From Leptobrachium leishanense (lineage: Eukaryota > Chordata > Amphibia > Anura > Megophryidae): 64,000 nt of DNA. The notes under the pieces were generated by a model, which saw only the letters and a list, made by a program, of their open reading frames with translations, searched no databases and was not told where the DNA came from. A program made the position numbers and the translations under genes. The number at the start of each line of letters is the position of its first letter. Position 1 is the first letter of the stretch. This document shows positions 38,713 through 48,785 of this stretch, one piece after another. The stretch is taken from positions 119,489,690 to 119,553,689 of the forward strand of contig CM019066.1 of NCBI GenBank assembly GCA_009667805.1. Direction: 5' to 3'.

Positions 38713-39161
38713 AAGAGGAACCTGCTCTAATATATAAATGCCTTTGTAATGCGCTGTCAGCTGTGTGCGTGCCCATCACAGCTGCTCAGTTGGCTCTCCT
38801 GTTGCGGATGGGATGGCGATGGATGCGTTACAAACTCATTTATATAGAGAGATACTCTTGGATAGGACATTGAAAAAAAACTATGTGGACGTGAATTCTG
38901 AGCTGGCGACAACAATAGACTGCCCTCTGGGCAGGCTTTCCACCTAGTCTATAACATAATGCAGTAAGGCTTGGCGTGTCCGTCGCCAAGCCTGTACTGC
39001 GCATGCGTGCGCAACCAGCGTACTGCTGGCTGTGCGTGCATCCAACCGCCGCACAGCCAGGGGCAGACTGATCCGTCAGGTACTGCCCGAGGGAGAGCAG
39101 TGCGCCGCTGGACTGGCTGTTGGGCGATCATAGCTCCGGTGACCGTGGTCTGGTTACCGGA

Positions 39162-39295
39162 GCTGAGGGAAAATAAGCCGGGCCGTTTGTGCATCACGCC
39201 AAGACCGGGCCCCTACCAATCCCCGAGGGCCCACGGGTTTGTAGGGGCCCGCTCCTGGCATGATGCACAAAGGGCCCGGCTTATTTTCCCTCAGC
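39162..39295. repeat. Inverted repeat with 40-bp arms
   Basis: gctgagggaaaataagccgg at 39162 pairs with ccggcttattttccctcagc ending at 39295. Arms continue to 39201 and back to 39256 with a few mismatches. It could form a hairpin upstream of the captured exon. Confidence 0.75.
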
Positions 39296-39359
39296 CCAGG
39301 CCGGACTCAGAACCTCAGTCACCCAGGCCAAGCCGCCCGAACTCATCGGTGCCCGCTGC

Positions 39360-39740
39360 GACCCCCCCTTGCTGCTCTACTGGAACGGCCATCTCCCGAG
39401 GGCGCAGGGCCCCGCAGAGCGCATGGCCGGGCCGGCAGCAGGAGCTGGGAGCCCGGAGGCTGTGCCGCCGCCTGCACCTCATCCAGGCAAAGCAAGTGGA
39501 GCGCCATGTGCAGCAGCAGCTGGCCGGCCTGGTGGAGCTGCTGGCGGCTGGAGGGGAGGCGGCGCTGGCCGGGGAGGAGCTGTGGAGGATGGCGGACTCC
39601 AGCACGTTCAGGCTGCGGGTGGCCCAGAGAGGGCTCCACTCAGACAACACGGAGAGCAGCTCCGGTGGAGAGCGTGAAGGGGAGGCCCAGGAGGAAGGAG
39701 CCGAGCACCAGAGCCAGCCCAGGGGGGAGTGCCGGGTATG
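39360..39740 (+). pseudogene. kansl1: kansl1-like exon fragment captured by a Helitron
   Basis: In the plus frame from about 39388, a non-repetitive GC-rich coding stretch reads through RRLCRRLHLIQAKQVERHVQ, then QQLAGLVELL, and ends with LHSDNTESSSGGE. This combination recalls the coiled-coil region of KANSL1 (or KANSL1L), a scaffold of the NSL histone acetyltransferase complex with KAT8. No frame break occurs over about 115 codons. The frame then reaches a stop near 39752. Codon composition is very GC-rich. There are no flanking exons, and the two Helitron ends enclose it, so I infer capture of an exon piece. A chance match is unlikely, but the paralogue is not certain. Confidence 0.55.
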
Positions 39741-39784
39741 CGGGGGGGCGTGAGTGCTGTCACCAGGACCCCCTGATACACCGC

Positions 39785-41060
39785 CCAGTGTGTGTCCTGT
39801 GTATATACCGCCTACCGTGTGCTCTGTATCCCCCCATACACCCTGTATTTACCGTGTGCTCTGTGCTGTGTATCCCCCATACACCCTGTATATACCGCCT
39901 ACCATGTGCTCTCTGTTATCGGACATACACCCTGTATATACCGCCTACCGTGTGCTCTGTGCTGTGTATCCCCATACACCCTGTATATTACCGCCTACCG
40001 TGTGCTCTGTGCTGTGTATCCCCATACACCCTGTATATACCTGCTACCGTGTGCTCTGTGCTGTGTATCCCCATACACCCTGTATATACCGCCTACCGGT
40101 GTCTGTGTATCCCCCCCATACAACCCTGTATATACCGCCTACCGTCTGCTCTGTGCTGTGTATCCCCAATACACCCTGTATATACCGCCTACGTCTGCTC
40201 TGTGCTGTGTATCCCCCATACACCTGTATATACCGCCTACCGTGTGCTCTGTGCTGTGTATCCCCATACACCCTGTATATACCATCTACCGTGTGCTGTG
40301 TATCCCCCCCATACACCCTGTATATACCGCCTACCGTGTGCTCTGTGCTGTGTATCCCCCAATACACCCTGTATATACCGCCTACCATCTGCTCTGTGCT
40401 GTGTATCCCACTACACCCTGTATATACCGCCTACCGTCTGCTCTGTGCTGTGTATCCCCCCATACACCCTGTATATACGCCTACCGTCTGCTCTGTGCTG
40501 TTATCCCCCATACACCCTCTGATATACCATCTACCGTGTGCTTGTATCCCCCCATACACCCTGTATATTACCGCCTACCGTGTGCTCTGTGCTGTGTATC
40601 CCCAATACACCCTGTATATACCGCCTACCATCTGCTCTGTGCTGTGTATCCCCCATACACCTTGTATATACCGCCTACCGTCTGCTCTGTGCTGTGTATC
40701 CCCCATACCCTTGTATATACCGCTACCGTGTGCTCTGTGCTGTGTATCCCCCATACACCCTGTATATACCGCCTACCGTCTGCTCTGTGCTGTGTATCCC
40801 CCATACACCCTGTATATACCGTCTACCGTGTGCTCTGTATCCTCCATACACCCTGTATATACCGTCTACCATGTGCTCTGTGCTGTGTATCCCCCATACA
40901 CCCTGTATATACCGTCTACCGTGTGCTCTGTGCTGTGTATCTGCCCATACACCCTGTATACACCATCTACAGTGTGCCATGTACTGTGTATCCCCCATAC
41001 ACCCTGTATATACCGCCTACCGTGTGCTCTGCGCTGTGTATCCCCCCCCCATACAACCTG
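39785..41060. repeat. About 46-bp minisatellite, about 28 units
   Basis: Units contain cccatacaccctgtatatac, then cgcctaccgtgtgctctgtg and ctgtgtatcc. Frequent one-base indels keep plus-strand frames open for over 400 codons without meaning. Confidence 0.95.
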
Positions 41061-41082
41061 TATACACGAGGGGTCCTGGGGT

Positions 41083-41275
41083 CCCATAAGTTTACAATCC
41101 CATGAGCTAACAATCTATCCCATGAGTTTACAATCTAAGGGGTCCCATGAATTTACAATCTAATCTAAGTGGTCCCATGAGTTTACAATCTATCCCATGA
41201 TCTAAGGGGTCCCATGAGTTTATGATCTAAGGGGTCCCTTGAGTTTACAATCTATCCATGGGCTTACAATCTACA
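41083..41275. repeat. Tail minisatellite of Helitron 2
   Basis: Units of aatctaaggggtcccatgag plus tttac, as in Helitron 1 at 38597-38712. Confidence 0.9.
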
Positions 41276-41569
41276 GGGGTCTCTTACACAGATTTTTTTT
41301 CACACCCCCTGCAAGCACAGACAAACCAAAATTGTCTTTCCTTGACGTTGCTGTGCTTTAATTTTGGCGAACATTCATGCACCCCTCACTTAACAATAGA
41401 CTGCCCTCTGGGCAGGATTTCCACCTAGTTTAAAATAAACCATGTATCTCCAAGTATGTTGTCTGATATGACACTCCATAGATTCTAGGGATGCCTGAGA
41501 GTAATAGGAGTTGTAGACAGTGTGCTGCAAGTGACAGACAATAGTACAGATGGTTTGAAGCTCCGCAGC

Positions 41570-41735
41570 AATAATACTCACAGTAATGTGCAGTGTGTAT
41601 GAGCGTATCACAAAGCTTCACAGCAATAAAACTCACGCTCATACACCGAGCACATTATTGTGATATTTTATTGTGGTTGTGGTCTGTGATGCGCTCATAC
41701 ACAGAGCACATTAATGTGAGTTTTAGAGATGTGCA
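41570..41735. repeat. gctcatacacagagcacatta repeat, three units
   Basis: Units with gatgcgctcatacacagagc and acattaatgtgagtttta. The first unit is in inverse orientation. Related to 30948-31022 and 53165-53440. Confidence 0.8.
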
Positions 41736-42105
41736 ATTTGTTTTGTTCTGAATCCAAATTCGGACAAAAATCACCATTTATTTAGTTTTTTATTGGTTAT
41801 TTAAGAATGGGAAGTAAATTACTACCAATAGAATGAAAGTTTCTTTACTTATTTATTTTTTTAGGATTCTTTAGGCATTTTTTGGGGGAAATTGTAAGGT
41901 TTCCTAACTTAAATAAACAAGGATTTTTGATTTGGGTGGATTCATCTTTTGGATCAGTTAGTTCTTCCTTTTTTTATTTATTTATTTTTTATTTATTTTT
42001 TTTGTATTTAAATTTTTTATTTTGTGATAAAGGTCACAGATCGACCAGCAAAGTTGGCCTCGCAGGGCCAAAAAACAATTCTCATAAAACACATATAGAA
42101 CAAAA
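41724..42105. other. Possible hAT terminus, otherwise no feature
   Basis: tagagatgtgcaatttgttt at 41724 resembles the left end of the MITE at 47048 (tagagatgttcatttgtttc). No right partner or target duplication was found nearby. The remainder is AT-rich. Confidence 0.3.
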
Positions 42106-42343
42106 TTGAAAATTGAGGGGGGGTGTCTCGGAAGATCAAAAGTCAGAAAAACGGGGGGGGGGGGTAAAAAAGAAAAACTCAGCAAAAGTGTCTCTGGTGG
42201 GCAAAAGACAAAAAAAAAAAAATACAACCTCGCGGTGAGAGAAGGGCAGCAAGCTCAGCATGGGGGGGGTCATCTCAGTAAACAGAATGTGGCAGGCCAG
42301 GTATCAAAAAATTGGTGTGTAAGCCGATCCATCCGATGTCCAG

Positions 42344-42997
42344 CTAAGAGACATCAGCCAGCGTCTCTAAACGGCAGTGGCCAGATCCCAAGCACAGTGT
42401 CACTCCAGGCAGCTCCGGCCCCGGCACAAGCCAAATCGCAGGATTGGAGGCAACGATGCCCCCATCAAGAGGCAGCTCGCTACTGCCAGGAGACTTCACT
42501 GCTACATGCAGGGGTGACAAGCGGGGGGACAAACGTCGGGGCTGCTCCGCAATCTCCCTCTCAGCAGCACACTCGTCAGCGCCCAGCACTTCCTCACCGC
42601 ACATCTCAGGAATCGCCTCTGCAAACTGGGGGACCGGCAACCATCCAGAAACCGGAACTCCTGGGGCAGCGCAGGCCACCGCATCATCCGCCCCTGCCAC
42701 AGAACCATCCGCAGGTGAGGCCCCCGCAGGCTCACTCCCTGGGGCAGCCTCCGCTGCCCTGCAGCGATGCAGTATTGCCACCATCCGGTGTAAGGTGTCC
42801 CGTGTAATCGGGCTCGATTCCTCTTCCTCCTCCTCCCCCAGGAGCTCCAGACAAGCGTCCAGGCCCGAAATCACATTCATTCTCATCTCGGTGGGGGGAG
42901 GAGGAACGCCACGCCACAGGGCCCCAGTCGCTTCCACCACTGTGCCGACATCTGGAGCAGCCGAGAGATGGGGGCCCTCCATCCCTGCGGCAGGCAT
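42344..42997 (-). CDS. Unrecognised GC-rich open frame, 217 codons
   Basis: I do not recognise this protein. The frame is open and non-repetitive, with an acidic stretch (LELLGEEEEEESS) followed by a possible helix (TRDTLHRMVAILHRCR) and a Pro/Ala-rich second half. An alternative start at 43043 in another frame (MSSAVPEETTAG) would need a frameshift. All frames on both strands are fairly open here because of the GC content, so it may be meaningless. It lies next to sequence (43050-43210) related to the MITE at 4473-5205, which could make it a remnant of that family's protein. That link is speculative. Confidence 0.25.
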   Translation of the reverse strand: MPAAGMEGPHLSAAPDVGTVVEATGALWRGVPPPPTEMRMNVISGLDACLELLGEEEEEESSPITRDTLHRMVAILHRCRAAEAAPGSEPAGASPADGSVAGADDAVACAAPGVPVSGWLPVPQFAEAIPEMCGEEVLGADECAAEREIAEQPRRLSPRLSPLHVAVKSPGSSELPLDGGIVASNPAIWLVPGPELPGVTLCLGSGHCRLETLADVS

Positions 42998-43049
42998 CAG
43001 TCGCCCACCCGGCAGTAGTCTCTTCAGGGACCGCTGAGCTCATTTTTAC

Positions 43050-43210
43050 CGCTTTTGCTCACGTTTAAATGCGATTTGAAGCCATGGGAAATGTTTGAGC
43101 AACAACGAGTGGGAAAAATTATGATTTTAACACAAACGTTAACGCTCACTTGCGTGAGCATTAACGTTTGCTGCTGTGTTCACCGCATATTACAATCCAA
43201 ACGCAAACAG
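43050..43210. repeat. Fragment related to the 4473-5205 MITE, with a palindrome
   Basis: aaacgttaacgctca (43134-43148) and tgagcattaacgttt (43155-43169) form a hairpin with one mismatch. Motifs such as gcaaacgttaacgc and tattacaatcc recall the 4473-5205 element. Confidence 0.5.
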
Positions 43211-43239
43211 GTTAAGTAACCAAATTTGTAAGAAGAAGA

Positions 43240-43411
43240 ATTAATGCAGCATATGAATCCGCACACTGCCGGGCAGCACCTTTACAGTATAATTAATGCA
43301 GCATATGAATCCTCACACTGCCGGGCAGCACCTCTACAGTGTAATTAATGCAGCATATGAATCCTCACATTGCCGGGCAGCACCTTTACAGTATATTTAA
43401 TGCAGCATATG
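43240..43411. repeat. 51-bp minisatellite, 3.4 units
   Basis: Units contain taatgcagcatatgaatcct and cactgccgggcagcaccttt. The last partial unit runs directly into L2 coding sequence. Confidence 0.92.
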
Positions 43412-44155
43412 AATCACCTAAAGATCAACATGTCAAAGACTGAGCTCCTACTTATTCCTCCCTCCAATGCCTCCCCACCTCCTGACTTCTCTATCACGGT
43501 GGAGGGTATCACCATCTCCCCATCAAACCAAGTTCGCTGTCTTGGAGTTACACTTGACTCTGCTCTTTCCTTCATCCCCCACATCCAGTCTCTTTCCTCC
43601 TCCTGCCGATACCAACTGCGTAATATTTCCAGAATTCGGCCATTTCTTACCGCTGTCACCACAAAACAACTCATACACGCCCTGGTAATCTCCCGACTCG
43701 ACTATTGCAATAATCTCTTATCTGGCCTCCCTCTGTCCCGCCTCTCCCCCCTACAATCCATCCTGAATGCCTCCGCCAGGCTAATTCACCTCACCCGCCG
43801 CTCTGTCTCTGCCGCTCCCCTCTGCGAGTCCCTTCACTGGCTCCCCATCCACTGCAGAATTAAGTTCAAAATCCTTATCCTTACCTACAAAACCCTCACT
43901 AACTCAGCGCCCCACTACCTGTCCTCACTAATCACCAAATACACCCCAGCCCGCTCCCTAAGGTCAAACAGTGACCTGCGCCTAGCTTCTCCCCGCATCA
44001 CCTCTTCCCATGATAGACTGCAGGATTTCTCACGCACAGCCCCCACTCTCTGGAACGCTCTCCCTCGTACTGTCAGACTTTCCCCTAACTTCTCTTCCTT
44101 CAAACGCTCCCTTAAAACATTCCTATTTAGGGAAGCCTACCACCCAACTCACTGA
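43412..44155 (+). pseudogene. L2 reverse-transcriptase C-terminal fragment
   Basis: About 245 uninterrupted codons: LKINMSKTELLLIPP, VRCLGVTLDSALSF, ISRLDYCNNLLSGLP, LHWLPIHCRIKFKIL and the terminal LKTFLFREAY. The palm domain with the catalytic Asp pair is missing, so the fragment is inert. Compared with the 25-kb L2 copy, this one has kept its frame and looks younger. Confidence 0.9.
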
Positions 44156-44258
44156 CACAACCATCAATCACTCTCACCTTACAGTCCTCTCCTCCTGTTT
44201 CCAACCCCAACCCTCCTAGATTGTGAGTTCGTACGGGAATAGGGCCCTCATCTCCTCT
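43412..44258 (+). mobile_element. L2-type LINE 3' end, plus strand
   Basis: Encodes the reverse-transcriptase C-terminus and ends in an L2-like 3' region (agattgtgagttcg, then aatagggccctc). It is truncated at 5', where it abuts a minisatellite. The 412-bp LINE/Tc1 segment follows directly. Confidence 0.85.
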
Positions 44259-44670
44259 ACTTTACCTGGATTTATCTTTTGTTTAGGATAGCCTTATGCC
44301 TATCCCATGCTTGCTTAAATTCAATTACTGTTTTGGCCTCTACCACTTCTACTGGAAGACTGTTCCATGTATCCACCACCCGCTCAGTAAAATAATGCTT
44401 CCTGATGTTACTTTTAAACCTTTGCCCCTCTAATCTAAGACTATGTCCTCTTGTTTTGCTATTTTGTTTCCTCATTACCCCAATTACAATGTGCCGATAA
44501 AAGGCCTAGAGTTCATTTCAAGTGTGCTATTTGCATTTGGAATCTGTTGCTGTCAACTCTCAAGATGAGATCCAAAGAGCTGTCACTATCAGTGAAGCAA
44601 GCCATCATTAGATGAAGAATCAAAACAAACCCATCAGAGAGATAACAAGAACATTAGGCGTGGCCAAAAC
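44259..44670. repeat. 412-bp gap-free copy of 34688-35099 (LINE end plus Tc1 5' part)
   Basis: Position by position, offset 9571, this matches 34688-35099 with about three substitutions that I can see (for example gtgcag/gtgccg, gagagcc/gagatcc, gaaac/gaatc). It contains both the LINE C-terminal frame (44272-44475, minus strand, identical peptide) and the adjoining Tc1 5' region. It starts and stops inside both elements and has no termini of its own. Confidence 0.92.
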
Positions 44671-45123
44671 TGACCTTTTCGACTTAGTGGGGGAAGACCT
44701 GGCAACCAAAGTCCTTTTGGTTGACGCTGACTCAGGTGGGGTGCTGGATGGCTTGTGGGGGCGCAGAGGGCAGGTTGACAATCTGTGCTGGTCACTCCCG
44801 CAGTAGAAGCACAAGTTGTTTGACCTTCTCCTCGCACGCTCCTCCAGGGTTAGGGGTTCTCTGGGCCCCTTTTCAGAAACTGGAACTCGCACCTTAGCTG
44901 AGATGCCCCTTAAGCCTTTATGCAGGTCAACAAATAACAGATCTACTTGCTGCAAGATTTCCTCCATTAACCCCGTCACATACTCTTTTACTGCTTGGCT
45001 CACTGCGGGCTCACGGTTTAAAGACTTCCTCATTCTGTCAATCGGACTTTGCGTGGGTCGCATGTGTGAGCCCAGTGTGCAGTGAGCAGTGATGAAATAT
45101 GCAAGTTGAGGGGTCAAAAACAA
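44671..45123 (-). pseudogene. Ty3/gypsy-type gag remnant with zinc knuckle
   Basis: On the minus strand the frame carries a leader segment, [10 protein letters not shown] and then [16 protein letters not shown], a CX2CX4HX4C knuckle, followed by a Pro/Ser-rich tail that runs into the 412-bp duplicated segment. Gag packages the element's RNA, and the knuckle binds it. The upstream capsid part is short or absent, and no protease or pol follows. The assignment to Ty3/gypsy rests on the knuckle context and the LTR-like DNA next to it. Confidence 0.65.
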
Positions 45124-46035
45124 AAATATTTATTAATATACAAAACAGCAAAAAACAAATGAATCTGCTTCGCTGAGCACAAAATGGAGGAATAATTCTG
45201 AACAGAAAAGATAAAGTCCAAGGCAAGGTATCCGTTAAGGATGAGGCAAACTCGTGGTCAGGGTGGCAAGCAGATATCGAGGGGTACAGAAATCAGGATA
45301 GTCAAAAGTCCATAGCCAGGGGGTCATATACGGAAATCAGGATAGTCAAAAGTCCATAGCCAGGGGGTCATACACGGAAATCCAAAAAAGGGGGTACTTG
45401 AGACAATAGAAGAGAGTTACCGGTATGCAGAGGGAGGATGGTTCACAGATGGGTTCCAGATGGGTATTCAGAGGCTATGGTCAGCACAAGGAGTATCCAA
45501 AACATAGATCAGCAAAGTCCAAACTTCAATGAGGAAGTAAAGCTACAGGAGAGAGGCCTCCTTATATACACAAGGAGGCTGGGCAGGATGATCTGCAGGT
45601 GATGATCATTAGAATGCCAGTAATCAAGGTTGAGCTGAACGTGAGAGAAAAAAAAAAAAAAACAAAGTCCTGGCATCTACATAGGACATGCAGGTAACGG
45701 CAAAAGGGGTGACCAAGGGAGGCGTCAGAGGATCCAGACCAAGACAGCGCCCCAGGTGGATCATGACAAAAGCAGGAGCAGGGATCGTATCCAGAAAACG
45801 GGTTGGCAACAGAAAATCAATATACACAAGAGTTAGCGATGCGGGAAACAGACTCCACGACAGGGCGACGAGGCAACTCCTCGTGCCCTGTTTTAAACCC
45901 GGTGGCTCCTCGTTACCATGCTAGGCCCTGCCCCCTCAGACGCCGCTCGGCCATTCCCCAGTGCTGGCAGCTGGCCAGCCCTTGGCACAGGACCTTGCCC
46001 AGACTCCCCAGGCAGCACAGCAGGGGCTGAGGATA
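45124..46035 (-). mobile_element. LTR and leader-like region of the gypsy remnant (tentative)
   Basis: Read on the minus strand, the stretch begins tgtcatatcctcagcccc, is GC-rich, then AT-rich with an aataaa signal (complement at about 45128), and leads into the gag frame. A direct duplication of about 44 bp (gaaatcaggatagtcaaaag) lies at about 45290-45385. No second LTR or target duplication is present, so the limits are approximate. Confidence 0.45.
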
Positions 46036-46039
46036 TGAC

Positions 46040-46360
46040 AGTAATATGGTACACTGGTGTTATGGCACACTGGTATTATGGCACACTGGTAATATGGTAC
46101 ACTGGTGTTATGGCACCCCTGTAATATGGCAGACTGGTAATATGGTATACTGGTGTTATGGGACCCCTGTAATATGGCAGACTGGTAATATGGTATACTG
46201 GTGTTATGGCACACCTATAATATGGCGGATTGGTAATATGGTACACTGGTGTTATGGCACACTGGTATTATGGCAGACTGGTAATATGGCACACTGGTAT
46301 TATGGCACACTGGTATTATGGCACACTGGTAATATGGTACACTGGTATTATGGCACAGGA
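46040..46360. repeat. 16-20 bp minisatellite (ggtaatatggcacactggt)
   Basis: About 18 units of tatggcacactggtaatatg, with gcagactgg variants. ggcagactggtaatatgg is the inverse of ccatattaccagtctgcc in the Helitron 1 array, so the two arrays share an origin. Confidence 0.92.
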
Positions 46361-46613
46361 TGGGGATTGGGGAGAGAGAGGTTGAGATGGGTGTGAGATG
46401 AATGATGGGGAGAGAGAGCGAGGGATAGATGAAAATACAGAAGGAGATAAACAGATCAGTAAAATGAGACGGTGCACACACAGATCCCCTTATACTTACC
46501 AGCAGGCTCTGTCTCTGAAAGCTGACCTCTGCCTCCCTCTGGCCTCCATGCTGCCCAACACCTGCTTCCTTCCCTTCACGCGTTGTTCCCTCCATCTGAA
46601 AGCCGGTGCTGAA

Positions 46614-46798
46614 CTTCCGGGTTAACTCACTGTTTGGGCGCCGCCTGCTGGCATCACCGGTGCATTGCATGCCGGGAGATGTAGTTTAAAACTGGGTTTC
46701 TGCAATCTGCAGAAACCCAGACTAGAACTACATCACCCATCATGCAATGCTCTGGTGATGCCAGCAGGCGGCGCCCAGACAGTAAGTTAGTCCGGAAG
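46614..46798. repeat. Large palindrome with ZNF143-like motifs
   Basis: Arms of about 85 bp (cttccggg...ggcgccgcctgctggcatca and its inverse) flank a short centre near 46705. Within each arm, gcatgccgggagatgtagt or its partner actacatcacccatcatgc resembles the ZNF143/Staf site actacannncccagcatgc. It could be a MITE or a hairpin-forming element. No target duplication was seen. Confidence 0.7.
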
Positions 46799-47047
46799 CT
46801 TGTCTCAGTGCGGTCTCTGCGCCGGCCTTCCAGAGATGCTGGCGCAGCAAAGCTGCTACAGGACAGGCAAACCTCACTAACAGTGGACTGGCTGACCACC
46901 TGACTAGGCAGGTCCAGACAGCCGGCCAGCCCACTGAGCCATCGGCTCACGGGGATACTCCCGGTAGTCCCAATGGCCAGTACTTGCCTGTGGGGAGTGT
47001 AATGTGCAGGCACAGAGTAACTAGCGTTAAGATCACTTGGTCCTAAC

Positions 47048-47977
47048 TAGAGATGTTCATTTGTTTCAGAAAAATTCAGAATTTGTAACTAAATTTGATA
47101 ATTCGTAGTTCAGAAGTACTTCCAAATAACGAATCGACACAATACGAATTCTAAACGAAACGAAATGGTATATAACAAATTTATTTTGTTTTACACTTTG
47201 TCATCATCATAAAAGAAAAATTTGAATAATTGATATCAACTATCGAATTTGAAATGAACTATCAAATTGATATCATCTATCGAATTTGAAATGAACTATC
47301 AAATTGCTATCAACTATCGAATTTGAAATGAACTATCAAATTGCTACCAACTATCGAATTTGAAATGAACTATCAAATACATATCAACTATCAAATATGA
47401 AATGAACTATCGAATTTGAAATGAACTATCGAATTTGAAATGAAATATCAAATTGATATCAACTATCGAATTTGAAATGAACTATCGAATTTGAAATGAA
47501 CTATCAAATTAATATCAACTATCGAATTTGAAATGAACTATCAAATTGATATCAACTATCGAATTTGAAATGAACTATCGAATTTGAAATGAACTATCAA
47601 ATTGATATCAACTATCGAATTGATCTTAACTTAAAATACACGTAATAGTTAGCAAAGGACTTTATGAAACAAATTTGTTTCACTGTTTAATTTGACTCAA
47701 ATACTAAATCTGTTGACAACGCTTAAAATTTAACCGTAGCTTTTCTTTTAACAGCAAAACTTGAATAATTGAGGTTTTATTTAGTGATCCAAAATTCGAA
47801 TTGATATCAACTATCGAATTGATATATGAAATTCGAATCAATATGAAATCGATACGAAAAACAAAACAAAACGAAATCCGAAACGAAATTAGTTACGAAA
47901 TTCCGAAAACAAAATTATTTAAAAATGTAACGAAACAAAACTAAACAAAACAAATTTTTCAGCCATGCACATCCCTA
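47048..47977. mobile_element. hAT-type MITE with perfect 8-bp duplication
   Basis: Ends tagagatgttcatttgtttc and gccatgcacatcccta (tagggatgtgcatggc read inward). Flanks are gtcctaac at 47040-47047 and gtcctaac at 47978-47985. The interior is AT-rich with cgaaac and cgaatt motifs and a tandem array. No coding. Confidence 0.92.
47225..47620. repeat. Irregular 18/36-bp tandem array
   Basis: Blocks of actatcgaatttgaaatga alternate with actatcaaattgatatc. About 20 blocks inside the hAT-type MITE. Confidence 0.92.
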
Positions 47978-48009
47978 GTCCTAACGCTAGTTACTAAGAG
48001 CTGGCGCTA

Positions 48010-48310
48010 ACTAAAAAGTTGCCGCCAGCTCAAAACTGTAGCTAACTGATTCCGCTTTTACTGAATAAGTTATCTGTAGCTCAAAAATCCCCAAAAATCA
48101 AATGCTTACCTTTTATCCCGCGGCAAGAATGGCGGCCCACTGCTTCTGGCTGCTGGGAGCAGAGGGAGACTGGGGGGAAAAAAGTCACCTGTCTCCCTCT
48201 GAGATCATTCGTCTGACCAGCAGGATCTCGCGAGAGGTGAAATTTTGCCCCTCATGTGACATGGCAGGAGAAGCCTCCATGACGCCCTATGGACCAGTGA
48301 CGTGCGGTGA
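48010..48310. repeat. Dispersed repeat, related to 11460-11942
   Basis: Shares gctggcgctaac, cttaccttttatcc, ctgggagcagagggagactg and cctatggacc in order with 11460-11942 and, more loosely, with 52436-53060. Confidence 0.5.
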
Positions 48311-48596
48311 GGTCAGTGGCTGGTGAGGCACTGGCTAGTATCAGAGCCAGATATACAAATGCAAAACAGCCATAAAACCTTCTAGCTCCCAAAGAGGAGG
48401 CTTCAGGCATTTAGTACATCAGAAGGACAGACACTGCGAGTAAGGACTGACTGGAAGCCGATTCTGTTCCCACAGACCTCTCGCTACTTTACACAGAACA
48501 ATTATTTAACAATATGCCTTCTAAATTGCATTGGCAAAGACTTCTTAAATGAAGAATCTACAGTCCTGGGTCCTTGTACCTAGACTTGTTTTCATA

Positions 48597-48782
48597 CAGG
48601 GTTATTGATTCAGAGAGAGGTGAAAAGCAGGAGAATGACTGGAGAAGTGAAAATTCTAGGTCAAATAGCCAAACCAGAAAAATTCTCCCATTCATCTCCC
48701 TTTCCAAATCTGCTATTTTGACCTAGAATTTTCCATTCTCCAGTCTTTCTCCTGCTTTTTACCGCTCTCTGAATAACCCTGA
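48597..48782. mobile_element. MITE, gattattcagagag family, cluster copy 1
   Basis: Starts cagggttattgattcagaga, ends ctctctgaataaccctg. It is nearly symmetrical, with gacctagaattttc in the right half opposing gaaaattctaggtc in the left. Flanked by ata on both sides. Confidence 0.85.
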
Positions 48783-48785
48783 TAC

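Larger units (their letters stand above)
36979..38947 (+). mobile_element. Non-autonomous Helitron 1 (left of a tandem pair)
   Basis: Begins tctataacataa directly after an A and ends in CTAG (38944-38947). A perfect hairpin ctgccc-tct-gggcag lies at 38920-38934, nine bases before CTAG. These are the hallmarks of Helitron 5' TC and 3' hairpin/CTRR ends. The GC-rich head (ggcgtgtccgtcgcc) is shared with Helitron 2. The body is minisatellite, and no Rep/helicase is encoded. Confidence 0.78.
38948..41428 (+). mobile_element. Non-autonomous Helitron 2 (right of the tandem pair)
   Basis: Starts tctataacataatg immediately after the CTAG of Helitron 1, with no bases between, and ends in CTAG (41425-41428) followed by T, nine bases after the perfect hairpin ctgccctctgggcag (41401-41415). 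The pair together occupies one A/T target (A at 36978, T at 41429). It carries a kansl1-like exon fragment, an inverted repeat and a long minisatellite, but no Rep/helicase. Confidence 0.78.

Noticed and set aside
39754..41163. Open frames of 437-469 codons on the plus strand
   Set aside because: Shadow of the about 46-bp minisatellite. Only the upstream part, before about 39740, has non-repetitive protein-like content.
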